Part shown: piece by piece, positions 17,671 through 26,829 of the stretch | Layout of the letters: every line of letters begins with the position of its first letter | Numbering within the stretch: the stretch's first letter is position 1 | DNA from: Cyanobacteria bacterium FACHB-DQ100 | Lineage (GTDB): Bacteria; Cyanobacteriota; Cyanobacteriia; Leptolyngbyales; Leptolyngbyaceae | Direction of reading: 5' to 3' | Length of the DNA stretch: 64,000 nucleotides | Assembly (NCBI GenBank): GCA_014695195.1 | Contig: JACJNW010000011.1 | Coordinates: forward strand, 1 to 64,000 | Position numbers and translations under genes: made by a program | The notes under the pieces: model-generated | What the model saw: the letters and a program-made list of their open reading frames with translations, nothing else | What the model was told of the DNA's origin: nothing | The model's database searches: none

Positions 17671-17695
17671 CAGCCCTGAGTTCAAATCAATTTGA

Positions 17696-18325
17696 TTAGC
17701 GCTGCGGTGTATACCATTGAATCAGGTTGTTGACTTGACCTGCTCGGCGTTGGGAGTTGAACAACTCAATGGCAGTCCGGTTGTTGTCCGCGTTCATTTT
17801 TTCAGCCGTCCGGTTGCTATCGAGCGTTGTAATGACTGATGCGGCAGCAGCGTTATTGGAATCGCAGTCTTTCACCTCACCGACAACGACGGTGGACGAA
17901 CTGCGATCGCTAAACGAAGAATTGCTAGAGCGACTCGAATTTTGAGCGCTACTGTTGCGCCCGTAAGCGCTGGAGCGACTCGATTGACTTTGCTGGCTAC
18001 TTTGTGAACCGCCCGAACCGCCAACGCTGACCAATCCAAATACGCTAACTGAGCCACCCCCACCCGCATTCTGATTTCTTCTGCTCGATTGGCTATTCGA
18101 GGCGTTACCCCAAGCGTTGTTGCTGTTAGAGCTTGAGGATTGCCGGGAAGAACTATTGCTTTGAATGTTGTTCTGTGTGTTGTTACCCAATCCAACATCC
18201 GCCGTGCTGCATTGAATTTTGTCTGCCAATTTGCCGAACAGAGCATCGTTTGCGCGAGCAGGCATCATTCCAGTAAACAGAGTCGAAGCGAGAACCAAAG
18301 CGCCAGAGAATTGAACGAGTTTCAT
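17696..18325 (-). CDS. Secreted Ser/Asn/Gln-rich low-complexity protein
   Basis: 209 residues from the ATG at 18325, which follows an AAGGAAA ribosome site; an in-frame ATG at 18367 would place 14 polar residues before the signal peptide and is less likely. The signal peptide is LVQFSGALVLASTLFTGMMPARA. The mature protein starts with a short ordered stretch containing one Cys (DKIQCSTADVG), continues with about 100 residues dominated by Ser, Asn, Gln, Gly and Arg, and ends in a folded-looking segment with another Cys (EVKDCDSNNAAA). Composition suggests an exported disordered matrix or surface protein. No family is recognised. Confidence 0.78.
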   Translation of the reverse strand: MKLVQFSGALVLASTLFTGMMPARANDALFGKLADKIQCSTADVGLGNNTQNNIQSNSSSRQSSSSNSNNAWGNASNSQSSRRNQNAGGGGSVSVFGLVSVGGSGGSQSSQQSQSSRSSAYGRNSSAQNSSRSSNSSFSDRSSSTVVVGEVKDCDSNNAAAASVITTLDSNRTAEKMNADNNRTAIELFNSQRRAGQVNNLIQWYTPQR

Positions 18326-18423
18326 AATCAGTTTCCTTGCTTGAGTGTGTGTTGTGAGGTGTTTCATCCTCTACACTCACTCAGTAGGAGGAACGATCGC
18401 GCTTTATGCAGCTTGCCAACAAA

Positions 18424-18450
18424 AAAGGTGAGAAAAATTTTTCCCACCTT
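18424..18450 (-). terminator. Rho-independent terminator of cpcS
   Basis: Stem aaggtgagaaaaa / tttttcccacctt (one mismatch) directly after the cpcS stop, followed on the minus strand by a T-rich tract. Confidence 0.75.
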
Positions 18451-18460
18451 GGTAAACGCC

Positions 18461-18997
18461 TTAAGCGATGCGCTTTTCGATGTATTGTCCGATCATTTGC
18501 TGTTCGCCAGCGCGGGAAATGATCGTTTGTCGAGTGCGGTATTTACTGCCAATCAGCTTAAGTTCTTCTTCAAACACCGAGCCTTTGTATTCGGTTCTGA
18601 GGCAGAGCGTATCAGGATTGGTGAAGTAGAAGCCTGCGGTGATGGGTTTCGTGGTTGCGAATCCGCGATCGCGGTACAAGACTGAGCCAATCACGCCAAA
18701 TAACGTCGAGCCTTTCGATTCTGTCCGCCCGGAAACGGTGTTTTCGCTATCCCAGGTGACCGCTGCACCGCAGGTCATAGCGGTTTCGTCTTCGAGTCCA
18801 TGCAGATGAGCCAGTTCGACCAGTTCGGGCGCTCCCTGCGGTAAAAAGCGAATCGTAATCATGCTGATCATTTCTTTCACTTCACCATCGGGCAAGGTGT
18901 AGTAGCGACGCTCCGAACGCCATTGCCCTTCGGATTGTTGAAAAAACGCTTCGATCAACTGATCATCCGCTGTGGAGGAAAGTACAGATACAGTCAC
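18461..18997 (-). CDS. cpcS: CpcS/CpeS-family phycobiliprotein lyase
   Basis: 178 residues from a GTG at 18997, chosen because AAGGAG lies nine bases upstream and the protein then has the family's normal length; the frame stays open upstream to 19135. Members of this lipocalin-fold family attach phycocyanobilin or related bilins to conserved Cys of phycobiliproteins (typically Cys-84 of beta subunits and allophycocyanin). The stretch FFQQSEGQWRSERRYYTLP near residue 20 and the C-terminal end QQMIGQYIEKRIA are characteristic. Which CpcS subtype it is (S, U, or V) cannot be told by eye. It is divergent from the ABC transporter pair; no functional link is implied. Confidence 0.87.
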   Translation of the reverse strand: MTVSVLSSTADDQLIEAFFQQSEGQWRSERRYYTLPDGEVKEMISMITIRFLPQGAPELVELAHLHGLEDETAMTCGAAVTWDSENTVSGRTESKGSTLFGVIGSVLYRDRGFATTKPITAGFYFTNPDTLCLRTEYKGSVFEEELKLIGSKYRTRQTIISRAGEQQMIGQYIEKRIA

Positions 18998-19198
18998 AAA
19001 CACTGCTCCTTCGAGAGAGTAAATAGTAGCTACAGCACTTATACGCTTTGATTCGGAAGCTTCATCACTTCCGTTAGATTTAATCAAGCCTAAATTTACA
19101 AATTTTAATATACTCAGAAATGGGTAGGTCAGCAATAGACCACGGATAGAGGAATCAGTCTGTCATGATGAAGACAAGCGTGTTGCGTGTGCAAGTTG

Positions 19199-20107
19199 AT
19201 GCAAGTTCTAGAAGTTGAGCAATTACAAAAGACGTATCAAAGCGGCGGAAAGACGGTTGAAGCTGTAAGAAATGTCTCATTCAATATCGGTGCGGGTGAA
19301 GTCTTGGCGTTTCTGGGCGCAAACGGAGCAGGAAAAACAACCACGATCAAAATGATTGCGGGATTGATTCTGCCCGATCGCGGACAGGTCAAAATCGCTG
19401 GACGAGATCCGCATCGTCAATCGATCGCGCTTAAGTCGGTGGGAGCCGTTCTCGAAGGCAATCGAAATGTCTACTGGCGACTGACTCCAGAAGAGAATTT
19501 AGAGTATTTCGGGGTATTGCGGGGATTAAGCGGGTATGTGGCGCGTCAGAGAGCCAAGGCTTTACTAGAGCGATTTGAACTGATGCCGAAGCGAACAACG
19601 ATCGTTCAAAATCTCTCACGCGGAATGCAGCAAAAGCTGGCGATCGCGGTTGCATTAATTCACGAACCGCAGTTACTTCTGCTGGATGAGCCGACTTTGG
19701 GGCTAGATGTAGAAGCGACTCAAACCGTGAAGCGCTTAGTGCGAGAGATTGCCGCAGAAGATCGAGCAATTTTATTAACCACACATCAGCTAGATATCGC
19801 TGAAGAATTGTCCGATCGCGTTGCAATTATCAAAGAAGGCGAAATTGTCGCACAAGAAAGAACCGAGACGCTCATTCAGCAGTTTTCTGGCGATTCATAT
19901 CGAATTGAATTGGAGCAGGAACTAGACGACGATCGCATCAGTAAATTAAGCGCGATCGATGCGGTGATTGAAGGCAAAACGGTTTATGTTCGTCAAATTG
20001 AATTGCTGTATCACGCGTTGGAGATTTTGAAGCCGTTCTCGATCGTGCGGTTGGAAAAAGATCAAGCAAATTTGGTCGATGTGTTTCTGAAATTGGTAAA
20101 TAAGTAA
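19199..20107 (+). CDS. ABC-2 type exporter, ATP-binding protein
   Basis: About 302 residues from the ATG at 19199; a GTG at 19187 is in frame and no ribosome site clearly decides. The nucleotide-binding domain covers residues 1-220 with Walker A GANGAGKTTTIKM, signature LSRGMQQKLA, Walker B LLLLDEPTLGLD and the switch His in TTHQLD. About 80 C-terminal residues form an accessory domain as in DrrA/CcmA-type ATPases. Its stop codon (20105-20107) directly abuts the ATG of the permease gene, so the two form one exporter. The substrate (drug, lipid or polysaccharide) is unknown. Confidence 0.92.
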   Translation: MQVLEVEQLQKTYQSGGKTVEAVRNVSFNIGAGEVLAFLGANGAGKTTTIKMIAGLILPDRGQVKIAGRDPHRQSIALKSVGAVLEGNRNVYWRLTPEENLEYFGVLRGLSGYVARQRAKALLERFELMPKRTTIVQNLSRGMQQKLAIAVALIHEPQLLLLDEPTLGLDVEATQTVKRLVREIAAEDRAILLTTHQLDIAEELSDRVAIIKEGEIVAQERTETLIQQFSGDSYRIELEQELDDDRISKLSAIDAVIEGKTVYVRQIELLYHALEILKPFSIVRLEKDQANLVDVFLKLVNK

Positions 20108-20881
20108 ATGTTTGAGTTATTCGTTGCCCAGCTTAAGTGGAGCTGGATTCAGTATAAACGCTATGCCCATGAGCTTTTTGGTGGCATTGTTGCGTTGACC
20201 GTGACGTTTTACGGATTATTTCTCAGCGTTGGATATATTGCGGGGGGAAATGTTCGATTTGGCGATCGCTTAGATGCTGTAATCGTGGGATATATTCTGT
20301 GGTCGCTGATCATTTTTATTATGAATGGCATTAATGCAACTTTGCAGCGAGAAGCACAAGTTGGAACATTAGAGCAGCTATTCATCTCACCGTTCAAGGT
20401 TAGAAGAATTATTTTGCTAAGAGCCGTTTCTGATCTGGTTTTTCAATTAATTCTAATTGCGTTCGTACTACTAATTATCATGGCGCTGACTGGACGATGG
20501 CTGACATTTTCGCCCCTGTTGATTTTGCCATTGATCACTGTGATTCTCGGCGCATACGGTCTCGCGTTTGCGATCGGTAGTCTAACGCTGATTTTCAAAA
20601 CCGTTCAACAAATTGCCGGAATTCTCAACTTCTCGCTTCTGTTTGTGTTGACCATTCCAACTGAGACTTGGACAGGAGTGCAGCGCTATTTGGGATATTT
20701 GATTCCGATGACAACGGGTGCAGGAGTCATTCGAGATTTGATGGCGCGGCAAGCGGGGTTAGATTGGGTTGCATTAGGAGCCGCGTTTTTGAATGGAGCA
20801 GTTTATTTCGCGATCGGTCTTCTTCTCTTTCGCTGGTCGGAGCGGGAAACTAAGCGGCGCGGTAAGTTGGGCGGGTATTAG
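20108..20881 (+). CDS. ABC-2 type exporter, permease
   Basis: 257 residues with about six hydrophobic segments (for example GGIVALTVTFYGLFLSVGYI and LLILPLITVILGAYGLAFAI), as expected for ABC-2 membrane subunits. The middle carries the family-like stretch REAQVGTLEQLFISP. It starts at the base after the stop of the ATPase gene and should pair with it in the inner membrane. A GATCG-containing inverted repeat follows the stop. The substrate cannot be told. Confidence 0.9.
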   Translation: MFELFVAQLKWSWIQYKRYAHELFGGIVALTVTFYGLFLSVGYIAGGNVRFGDRLDAVIVGYILWSLIIFIMNGINATLQREAQVGTLEQLFISPFKVRRIILLRAVSDLVFQLILIAFVLLIIMALTGRWLTFSPLLILPLITVILGAYGLAFAIGSLTLIFKTVQQIAGILNFSLLFVLTIPTETWTGVQRYLGYLIPMTTGAGVIRDLMARQAGLDWVALGAAFLNGAVYFAIGLLLFRWSERETKRRGKLGGY

Positions 20882-20935
20882 GGATGTCGCGATCGTCTTG
20901 TCGATCGCTCCATTCAAACACATCAAGATCTGGAT

Positions 20936-21634
20936 TTAAGCTTTAACGCTGCTCTGGGAACCACTTCTCATCTGTTTATTTCTCAGTTTTCGCAATCCAA
21001 ACACGACTCCATTTGCAGCAATTCCCCAAATTGGAGTAAAACCAAAAGGAACAGGGGTTGCTGCTTGAGTTGTGCCATCCAACACTACATTGTCAAATCT
21101 GAGTGTTCCGGCTCCAGCAGTTGCGTTGTATCCATAGATTCTAAAGCTAACGGAAGTAGTCAAGTTCTGAAAGTCTGTTCCTGTAAAGGCAAGCGATAGT
21201 GGATAGAAAACGTCGCTCACTGGCAGGGAAAAGGTTGCTAAGACTGCTGCATAGTTGTCTCTGCTGGAGCGAACTTGAACTAATTGAGAACCCGTGGGCG
21301 AGCGCCGTCCATCGAAGGATAGTGTGTTGAAGTTCATGCTTCTGCCAGTGTTAGGCGCAATCTCGAAAGTAACGTACTTAGTTAAATTGACAGTTGGAGT
21401 TGTTTCCCAGCCATTGAAGTTGCGCGCTCGTCCCGGATTTCCTTCTACATATGTAGCGGTACCAAGACCACTTGAGTTAAAGCTACTAACCGTAACAGTA
21501 GGATCGTCGCTGGTACCAGTAGTAACGTCTCCTTCAAATGTATATCGAGCTAGGGTTAGAGCGTGAGCAGGCAAGGTTGTTGCTAGAGCGGTGCTTGAAA
21601 GGAGGAAAGTCGCGATCGCGGCGTTTTTCAGCAT
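20936..21634 (-). CDS. Exported protein with PEP-CTERM-like C-terminal sorting signal
   Basis: 232 residues. The signal peptide LLSSTALATTLPAHALTL is followed by a beta-rich, Thr/Ser/Asn-rich mature domain (YTFEGDVTTGTSDDPTVTV), then at the C-terminus PVPFGFTPIWGIAANG, a hydrophobic stretch and basic residues (RKLRNKQ). This short motif, membrane helix and basic tail is the layout of exosortase substrates; cyanobacteria use a PFGF-type variant beside the classic PEP motif. The protein would be exported, clipped and anchored or released at the surface. The ligand or role of the mature domain is unknown. Confidence 0.8.
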   Translation of the reverse strand: MLKNAAIATFLLSSTALATTLPAHALTLARYTFEGDVTTGTSDDPTVTVSSFNSSGLGTATYVEGNPGRARNFNGWETTPTVNLTKYVTFEIAPNTGRSMNFNTLSFDGRRSPTGSQLVQVRSSRDNYAAVLATFSLPVSDVFYPLSLAFTGTDFQNLTTSVSFRIYGYNATAGAGTLRFDNVVLDGTTQAATPVPFGFTPIWGIAANGVVFGLRKLRNKQMRSGSQSSVKA

Positions 21635-21764
21635 GAGCTAGTGCCTTTTATTACAGGCTGTGAAGAACCACTGCGATTATACTTACCACTCCAGAGTGAA
21701 GAGAGCTAAGATTTTTCTTCTGAGAATTAATTGCACAACCACTTTGCTGCTGAACTCAGCGCGA

Positions 21765-22052
21765 CTACCAGCTTGAAAGCTGTCCGAAAGCAGTATGGGC
21801 GTTGTGTGCAACTTGATACACGACTTGATCAACATTAAAAGATTGCTGTCCCGGAACAAAGCGCCAGAGATAGCCAAAAACTTTGCGAATTTCGGAGAAA
21901 ATCCGATCGCCCCCAATGCCAAAAAATTGCAGCGCAAACACGATCGCAGCAATCAATAACGCAGTCTTCAGCGTGGCTCTGATCACTCGAACCAGCCAGA
22001 GAAAAACCAGGACTGTGATGACGATCGAACCTGCAAGTAATAGAAGCTCCAT
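21765..22052 (-). CDS. Small membrane protein, function unknown
   Basis: 95 residues. Two hydrophobic segments (LLLLAGSIVITVLVFLWLV and LKTALLIAAIVFALQFFGIG) separated by a basic turn (RVIRATLK) form a helical hairpin, followed by a 45-residue soluble tail with aromatic residues (KVFGYLWRFVPGQ). It lies downstream of the transglutaminase-like gene on the same strand, with 72 bp between. No family is recognised. Confidence 0.72.
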   Translation of the reverse strand: MELLLLAGSIVITVLVFLWLVRVIRATLKTALLIAAIVFALQFFGIGGDRIFSEIRKVFGYLWRFVPGQQSFNVDQVVYQVAHNAHTAFGQLSSW

Positions 22053-22124
22053 TCCTCAATCGCTCAAATGATTGAATCTAATTACTTTAGCCCAAACGAT
22101 GGAGATCCGATCGTCACCCCGCAA

Positions 22125-23810
22125 TTACAACGGTGGCAACTCTTCGAGGATCATAAACCGGATGTGATTCAGGGCAAGATCGCCGATCGAAATATCCATC
22201 AAATCTCCTAGCGGCATCCCTTGAGACCTCAGCGATTCAAACGAAATCCCTTTACCAATTTCCGCATGATACCAGGGTAATCCCATAAAAAATCGAGTCG
22301 GGTACGGCCCTCGTTCAACAATATCATCGGGATTCGACTCCATCGGCAACCAACCATAACCGGGAATGTAAAATTCAATCCAAACGTGATTGTAGTCGGG
22401 TTCAAGCGGTACGTTCTGACGATCGGCAAACGACGGACATTTATATCGTCCTACAGTTCGACAGGCAATTCCATTCAATCGCGCCAATGCTAATAGCACA
22501 CCAACGTACTCACCACAGGAACCAATTCCGCGTTCAAGAACAACATCAGGGGAATCAATGTGAGGTTTAATGCCGTAAGACAAGCGATCGTAAACATAAT
22601 TGCGAATCTTCAGCATCTTACGAAGGATATTCGTTTCTGTCCCGATCGCTTCTCTTGCCGCTTGCTGAATCACAGGCGTATCCATTGCCAACTCATCATC
22701 GTCCACAAGATAACGATCGCGAAACTCTGCGCTCAAGTCGGGAGCGTTCTCGACAGCTTCAAAGTTGAATTGATACTTGATGCCTCGTACCTCTAATAGA
22801 GCTTTCCAGCCAAAGATATGCCGCTCCTGAGATTTGAGCGAATTGAATTTAAACACAGCAACTCGCTGCCCTTCCTGAACATCTTCGGTAAACGGAAGAC
22901 CGATCGCTTCAACGCTGCGAATTTTTTGTCGATGCGTCTCTGCGGGTAATGCAATTCGCCATTCTAAATTCTGGATTTCTACTTCATCGAGCGGCAGTAA
23001 TTCCTCAACATACGTCATTTCAATTAAATATCCATTCGATAGCGTATAGCGCTCATCGGGATAATAACGAAAATGAAGCGGATGAATAAAAGTACGATCG
23101 CGATACGTTAACTCTAAATTCGGATCAGCATTTGGATTGTCGCGAATATAAGCTTCTTCTCCTGCATAGGATACATATAGCGTTGACTGATCTGTATTGG
23201 AATCATTCAGAAAAGCGATCGCGGTTGGATTTTCAAACGGAGTCAGCAGACTAAACTGAAGCTCTCCGGTCGCACGATCGAGGCAGTACACCGTTTCTTC
23301 TGTACGATCGCACAGCCACAACTCTTCGCCCCGCACCGTTAAGTTGGTCACACCCACTCCAGGCAAGGGAAACTGCGTGATTTTGCGCTTTGTGTTGCGC
23401 TCGTAAATTAGGACATAGCCTAACTTCTGAGAAGTCACATAAATCGTAGATTCCCAAACGCCAACACCATCGATATCGTAAGGCAAGGTTGTAAACAGTT
23501 GCGGCTCAAATTGCTCAAACGTGCAAAAGTAAACGCTGTTGTCTTTGGTGAACCAGACTGTTTCTTCCCAGATAGCAAAGCCTTTTGCATCGATAAACTG
23601 GTCAGTGTGGCAAGAGTTGAGAACGATCGTGTTGTCATTTCGGGGATTAATTTGCAGTAAAAACCCCCGGATTGTATCTAGCGCCACGAATCGATCGCGC
23701 CAGACCGCTAACCCATAAAGCGCATACGTGCCGATTGGACGGATCGATCGCGGACGTATGCTGTCCGACGCAGGATGTGATTGGGGTGTAAAAGTGCCAG
23801 AGTCAAGCAT
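22125..23810 (-). CDS. Transglutaminase-like protein with N-terminal propeller-like region
   Basis: 561 residues without signal peptide. Residues 1-210 have recurrent strand pairs reminiscent of a beta propeller (FAIWEETVWFTKDNSVYFC, GVWESTIYVTSQKLGYVLIY). The C-terminal half is a transglutaminase/protease core: Cys in GIGSCGEYVGVLLALARLN, His in YNHVWIEFYIPGYGW, and an acidic residue in MESNPDD complete the triad. Bacterial members are mostly proteases or of unknown activity rather than cross-linking enzymes, so the reaction is not known here. It is followed by the small membrane protein and lies 80 bp downstream of map, all on the same strand. Confidence 0.88.
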   Translation of the reverse strand: MLDSGTFTPQSHPASDSIRPRSIRPIGTYALYGLAVWRDRFVALDTIRGFLLQINPRNDNTIVLNSCHTDQFIDAKGFAIWEETVWFTKDNSVYFCTFEQFEPQLFTTLPYDIDGVGVWESTIYVTSQKLGYVLIYERNTKRKITQFPLPGVGVTNLTVRGEELWLCDRTEETVYCLDRATGELQFSLLTPFENPTAIAFLNDSNTDQSTLYVSYAGEEAYIRDNPNADPNLELTYRDRTFIHPLHFRYYPDERYTLSNGYLIEMTYVEELLPLDEVEIQNLEWRIALPAETHRQKIRSVEAIGLPFTEDVQEGQRVAVFKFNSLKSQERHIFGWKALLEVRGIKYQFNFEAVENAPDLSAEFRDRYLVDDDELAMDTPVIQQAAREAIGTETNILRKMLKIRNYVYDRLSYGIKPHIDSPDVVLERGIGSCGEYVGVLLALARLNGIACRTVGRYKCPSFADRQNVPLEPDYNHVWIEFYIPGYGWLPMESNPDDIVERGPYPTRFFMGLPWYHAEIGKGISFESLRSQGMPLGDLMDISIGDLALNHIRFMILEELPPL

Positions 23811-23892
23811 TCAAAGAGTCAATCGCCATAGATGATACTCCTGATTCTATTAAAACTCTGGCAGGATGAATGTATCGCATCCAGCGATCGCG

Positions 23893-24708
23893 CTAAACCA
23901 AGCTGCGATCGCTCAAAATTTCATATCCGGTTTCTGTCACCAAAACCGTGTGCTCAAACTGCGCCGAGAGCGATCGATCCACAGTTACGGCTGTCCAGCG
24001 ATCGGGCAAAATTCGCGTATTTTTTGATCCGGCGTTGACGATCGGCTCGATCGCCAACGTCATCCCCGCTTTCAATTTCACATTCGGCATCCGATAAGTT
24101 CTGAAATTAAACACAGAAGGTTCTTCATGTAGATTCCGTCCCACACCATGTCCGGTGAAGTCTTCCACAATCTTGAAGCCGTTCGACTCGACATAATCTT
24201 GGATTGCGCCTGCTAAATCGAGCAGGAATGCGCCCGCCCGGACTTGCTCAATCCCTTTGTAGAGGGCTTGCTCTGCTACGTGAATTAGTTTTGCCGCGTC
24301 TGGAGAAACCTGACCGACTGCGATCGTAATGCAAGAATCGCCGTGGAATCCTTCAAAGAATGCCCCCGTATCAACCTTGAGAACATCGCCCGTCCGAATC
24401 ACCTTTTTCTTATTCGGAATCCCATGCACCACTTCTTGGTTAATGCTCGAACAAATCGAAGCCGGGAACCCGTGATAGCCCTTAAAGCTGGGAGTTGCGC
24501 CCATTTCGCGGATTCGTTTTTCTGCATGAACATCGAGATCCCAGGTTGTCATGCCAGGTTCGACCATTTCTGAGATTTCTTTCAAAACGGTTGCAACGAT
24601 CCGCGAAGCTTGCCGCATGATTTCGATTTCTCGATCGGATTTGATTTCAATCCCGCGACGGTTTTTGGCAGGCTTGGGAGTCGGAAGAAGATTGCTCAGA
24701 ATGTTCAT
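23893..24708 (-). CDS. map: Methionine aminopeptidase, type I
   Basis: 271 residues. It removes the initiator Met from nascent proteins. The five metal ligands are recognisable: Asp in KVDTGAFF and Asp in [11 protein letters not shown], His in [12 protein letters not shown], Glu in MTLAIEPIV and Glu in [11 protein letters not shown]. An N-terminal extension of about 20 residues ([16 protein letters not shown]) precedes the catalytic fold, as in many cyanobacterial MetAPs, which usually have several paralogs. It is followed on the same strand by the transglutaminase-like gene. Confidence 0.94.
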   Translation of the reverse strand: MNILSNLLPTPKPAKNRRGIEIKSDREIEIMRQASRIVATVLKEISEMVEPGMTTWDLDVHAEKRIREMGATPSFKGYHGFPASICSSINQEVVHGIPNKKKVIRTGDVLKVDTGAFFEGFHGDSCITIAVGQVSPDAAKLIHVAEQALYKGIEQVRAGAFLLDLAGAIQDYVESNGFKIVEDFTGHGVGRNLHEEPSVFNFRTYRMPNVKLKAGMTLAIEPIVNAGSKNTRILPDRWTAVTVDRSLSAQFEHTVLVTETGYEILSDRSLV

Positions 24709-24758
24709 GTCAGGGCGATCGCGCTATCAAAAGATGTTCTTTATTAAAGTAACGCAAA

Positions 24759-26288
24759 CTAGGGCAACCATCGTGGATGCAAACCCCGGAAGGGCAACTC
24801 TTCTGGCTGAGTTTTGGCGCTGAGATCCCCTTTGAGCGGCAGCAGCCACAGTTTACTTCCTGATAAAGCCTGACTCACTTCAGATTTGGCGCGATCGTCT
24901 GCTTGCGTTTGATCAAAAATCAATGCCTTTCCGTCGGGAGCTAAATCAACCTGAATTTCTCGCTGGTTGGGTAACAACACTAACGGGCGTAGAGTCTGCT
25001 CCATTGGCTTTCCTTCCCGCGCTGCTTTGAGGTCGATCGCTGCAAGATAAGGCTGTTCTTGAAACGTATTGCCCGGAATCAAATTCGTTAACAAGCAATA
25101 CAGCACCTGATTATTCGGATCAAAGTTGGCTCTGACAATCGAGCCTGAAATTTTGAGAATTTCCTTTTGTACCCCTTGCGAGACGAGGAACATCGATCGC
25201 GTGTAATCGGTGTTAAATTTCACCATCACTGCCGCCGTTCCATCCGGGGAGAAATTTAACACGGTGCCAAATTTTGGTAAGAAGTCGAGCGGTTGGGTTT
25301 GGTCTTGCTCAGCGTTGGGTTGTAGCGGCAAAATTGCGAGTCCTTGCCCTTGAGCCACCGCGATCGAACCGCCATCCGGTGTGATCAGAAAATCGCCGCC
25401 TGTTTGTTGATTGCTAATCGGTTTTGCGGGTTGACCGTCTCGCAGCAGCCAAGCGCCCGCATCGTTGGGATCGCGGCGACTGAGGCGCTGAACGACGACC
25501 GTTCGACCATCTTGAGATAAATCAAACTTGAGGTTCTGGTAGTCGCGATTGTCGAGAATTTGGGTAATTTGCCCAGGTTGGGTTGGAGAAGCAGAGGCGG
25601 TCGGAGCCGAGGGAGCACTCAGATCAGCCGGATCGTTAATTTGAATTCCAGTTGTGACCGTGAAAAGCTTTTGTTCTGCTAAGGATTGCGGGGGGTTGGT
25701 GCGCTCAACGGCGCTAAATAAAATTCTGTCGTTTTGCGGATAGGCTTTGAAATCCATGACCGCTAAGTTTTCCGGTGTGAGAATTTTTTTATCTTGCTGC
25801 GTTAAGTTGTAGAGAATCAGCCGTCCTGCTTCATTGCCTTCGGCTCCGATAAACGCAAGGACGCGATCGCGGCTCTTGAATTTTGCCTGAAAGTCTCGCA
25901 AAATCCCGTTATTTGCACCCTCTTTACTAAAGCGATCGCGAGCATTCGTGAGTGAAACCGTAAATTCTGTGCCATACGGCGCAGGTTGATCGAGCGTGTA
26001 CGCCATCCGTCGCCCAGCCCAGCTAATTCTTCCTCTCAAATCCGGCTGAATTTTGAGATTTTGCTCGACGCTAGGGTGATCCATCGGACGACTAAACGCC
26101 AGCAAAAAGGCGCGATCGTCGGCTCCGACCTGTTTTCCGTCCCAGTTAAACTCTCTGATTCTAGGAGCGCTACGATCGCCGCTGAGCAGCAAAACTCCGA
26201 TCAGCACAATCAAAACGACCATTAACCCGATCGCAACCCGATCAAGCGGCTGCGGAAACTTGCGGAGCGATTCACGAGGCGTTTGCAT
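24759..26288 (-). CDS. Membrane-anchored protein with Ig-like and beta-propeller domains
   Basis: About 509 residues from the ATG at 26288; an in-frame upstream start at 26339 adds 17 residues. A membrane segment (VAIGLMVVLIVLIGVLLLSG) lies near residues 18-40, so the rest is outside the cytoplasm. Residues about 48-135 resemble a bacterial Ig-like domain (LLAFSRPMDHPSVEQNLKI, PAPYGTEFTVSL). The remainder has repeated blade-like stretches typical of WD40/TolB-type propellers (DFLITPDGGSIAVAQGQG, VQVDL-like APDGKALIF). The function is unknown; a scaffold or binding role is inference. map follows 50 bp downstream on the same strand. Confidence 0.8.
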   Translation of the reverse strand: MQTPRESLRKFPQPLDRVAIGLMVVLIVLIGVLLLSGDRSAPRIREFNWDGKQVGADDRAFLLAFSRPMDHPSVEQNLKIQPDLRGRISWAGRRMAYTLDQPAPYGTEFTVSLTNARDRFSKEGANNGILRDFQAKFKSRDRVLAFIGAEGNEAGRLILYNLTQQDKKILTPENLAVMDFKAYPQNDRILFSAVERTNPPQSLAEQKLFTVTTGIQINDPADLSAPSAPTASASPTQPGQITQILDNRDYQNLKFDLSQDGRTVVVQRLSRRDPNDAGAWLLRDGQPAKPISNQQTGGDFLITPDGGSIAVAQGQGLAILPLQPNAEQDQTQPLDFLPKFGTVLNFSPDGTAAVMVKFNTDYTRSMFLVSQGVQKEILKISGSIVRANFDPNNQVLYCLLTNLIPGNTFQEQPYLAAIDLKAAREGKPMEQTLRPLVLLPNQREIQVDLAPDGKALIFDQTQADDRAKSEVSQALSGSKLWLLPLKGDLSAKTQPEELPFRGLHPRWLP

Positions 26289-26395
26289 AAGCGATGTAGA
26301 TAGCTGTCCCTCAAGCAAGTCGGGGAGCAATTCAATCAAGAATAGCTTTGATTCTAGAGTATTGGGGTCAGGTGCGATCGACGCTTTAAATCCTT

Positions 26396-26428
26396 TAGAG
26401 GAGCAAGAATTTTGATCTCACTCCTCTA
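26396..26428. terminator. Possible hairpin downstream of the short SLH-like gene
   Basis: Eight-base inverted repeat tagaggag / ctcctcta with a 17-base loop, located after the stop at 26455 on the minus strand. The loop is long, so support is moderate. Confidence 0.45.
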
Positions 26429-26454
26429 GAACCTATTGCAATCCCTATTGCAAT

Positions 26455-26769
26455 CTAAGATTGCGGTGTTGTCGATTGAGGTGTCGTCGGTGTAGGCTGA
26501 GTGCGCTCAAATAAGCTTCTCGGAGCCGCACGACGAAATGCACCGCAATAGTGCATCGATAACACCGCCTTGTAAGCCCAATGATTCGGAGAAACATCAA
26601 CGAACGGATTTGGCAGCGTTTCTGCGCGATCTTGAGTACAGGCTTGGTAAATCTGCTCGGTAGTGGGCTGTGGTGGAGTTTGAGCGTTAATCGACTGAGA
26701 CGGAGCCGCAAGACTCACAGTCGGCACAGCGCTGAACACAACGCTTGCCGCAAGAATGGATTTCAGCAT
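26455..26769 (-). CDS. Small secreted protein with a partial SLH-like motif
   Basis: 104 residues. The signal peptide LKSILAASVVFSAVPTVSLA is followed by a Gln/Pro/Thr-rich spacer and then the segment NPFVDVSPNHWAYKAVLSM, which matches the start of an S-layer homology repeat (F-x-D-V-x-x-x-H-W-A). Only about 25 residues of one repeat are present, followed by a Thr/Pro/Gln tail. A full SLH repeat is about 55 residues, so this may be a truncated relative or simply a short protein of its own group. Two cysteines (YQACTQ and MHYCGAF) could pair. Confidence 0.75.
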   Translation of the reverse strand: MLKSILAASVVFSAVPTVSLAAPSQSINAQTPPQPTTEQIYQACTQDRAETLPNPFVDVSPNHWAYKAVLSMHYCGAFRRAAPRSLFERTQPTPTTPQSTTPQS

Positions 26770-26829
26770 GAGGATGAGCGATGACAGATCTGCTCCCAGG
26801 ATAGATCACCGATTCGCGAGTTGTGGCGG

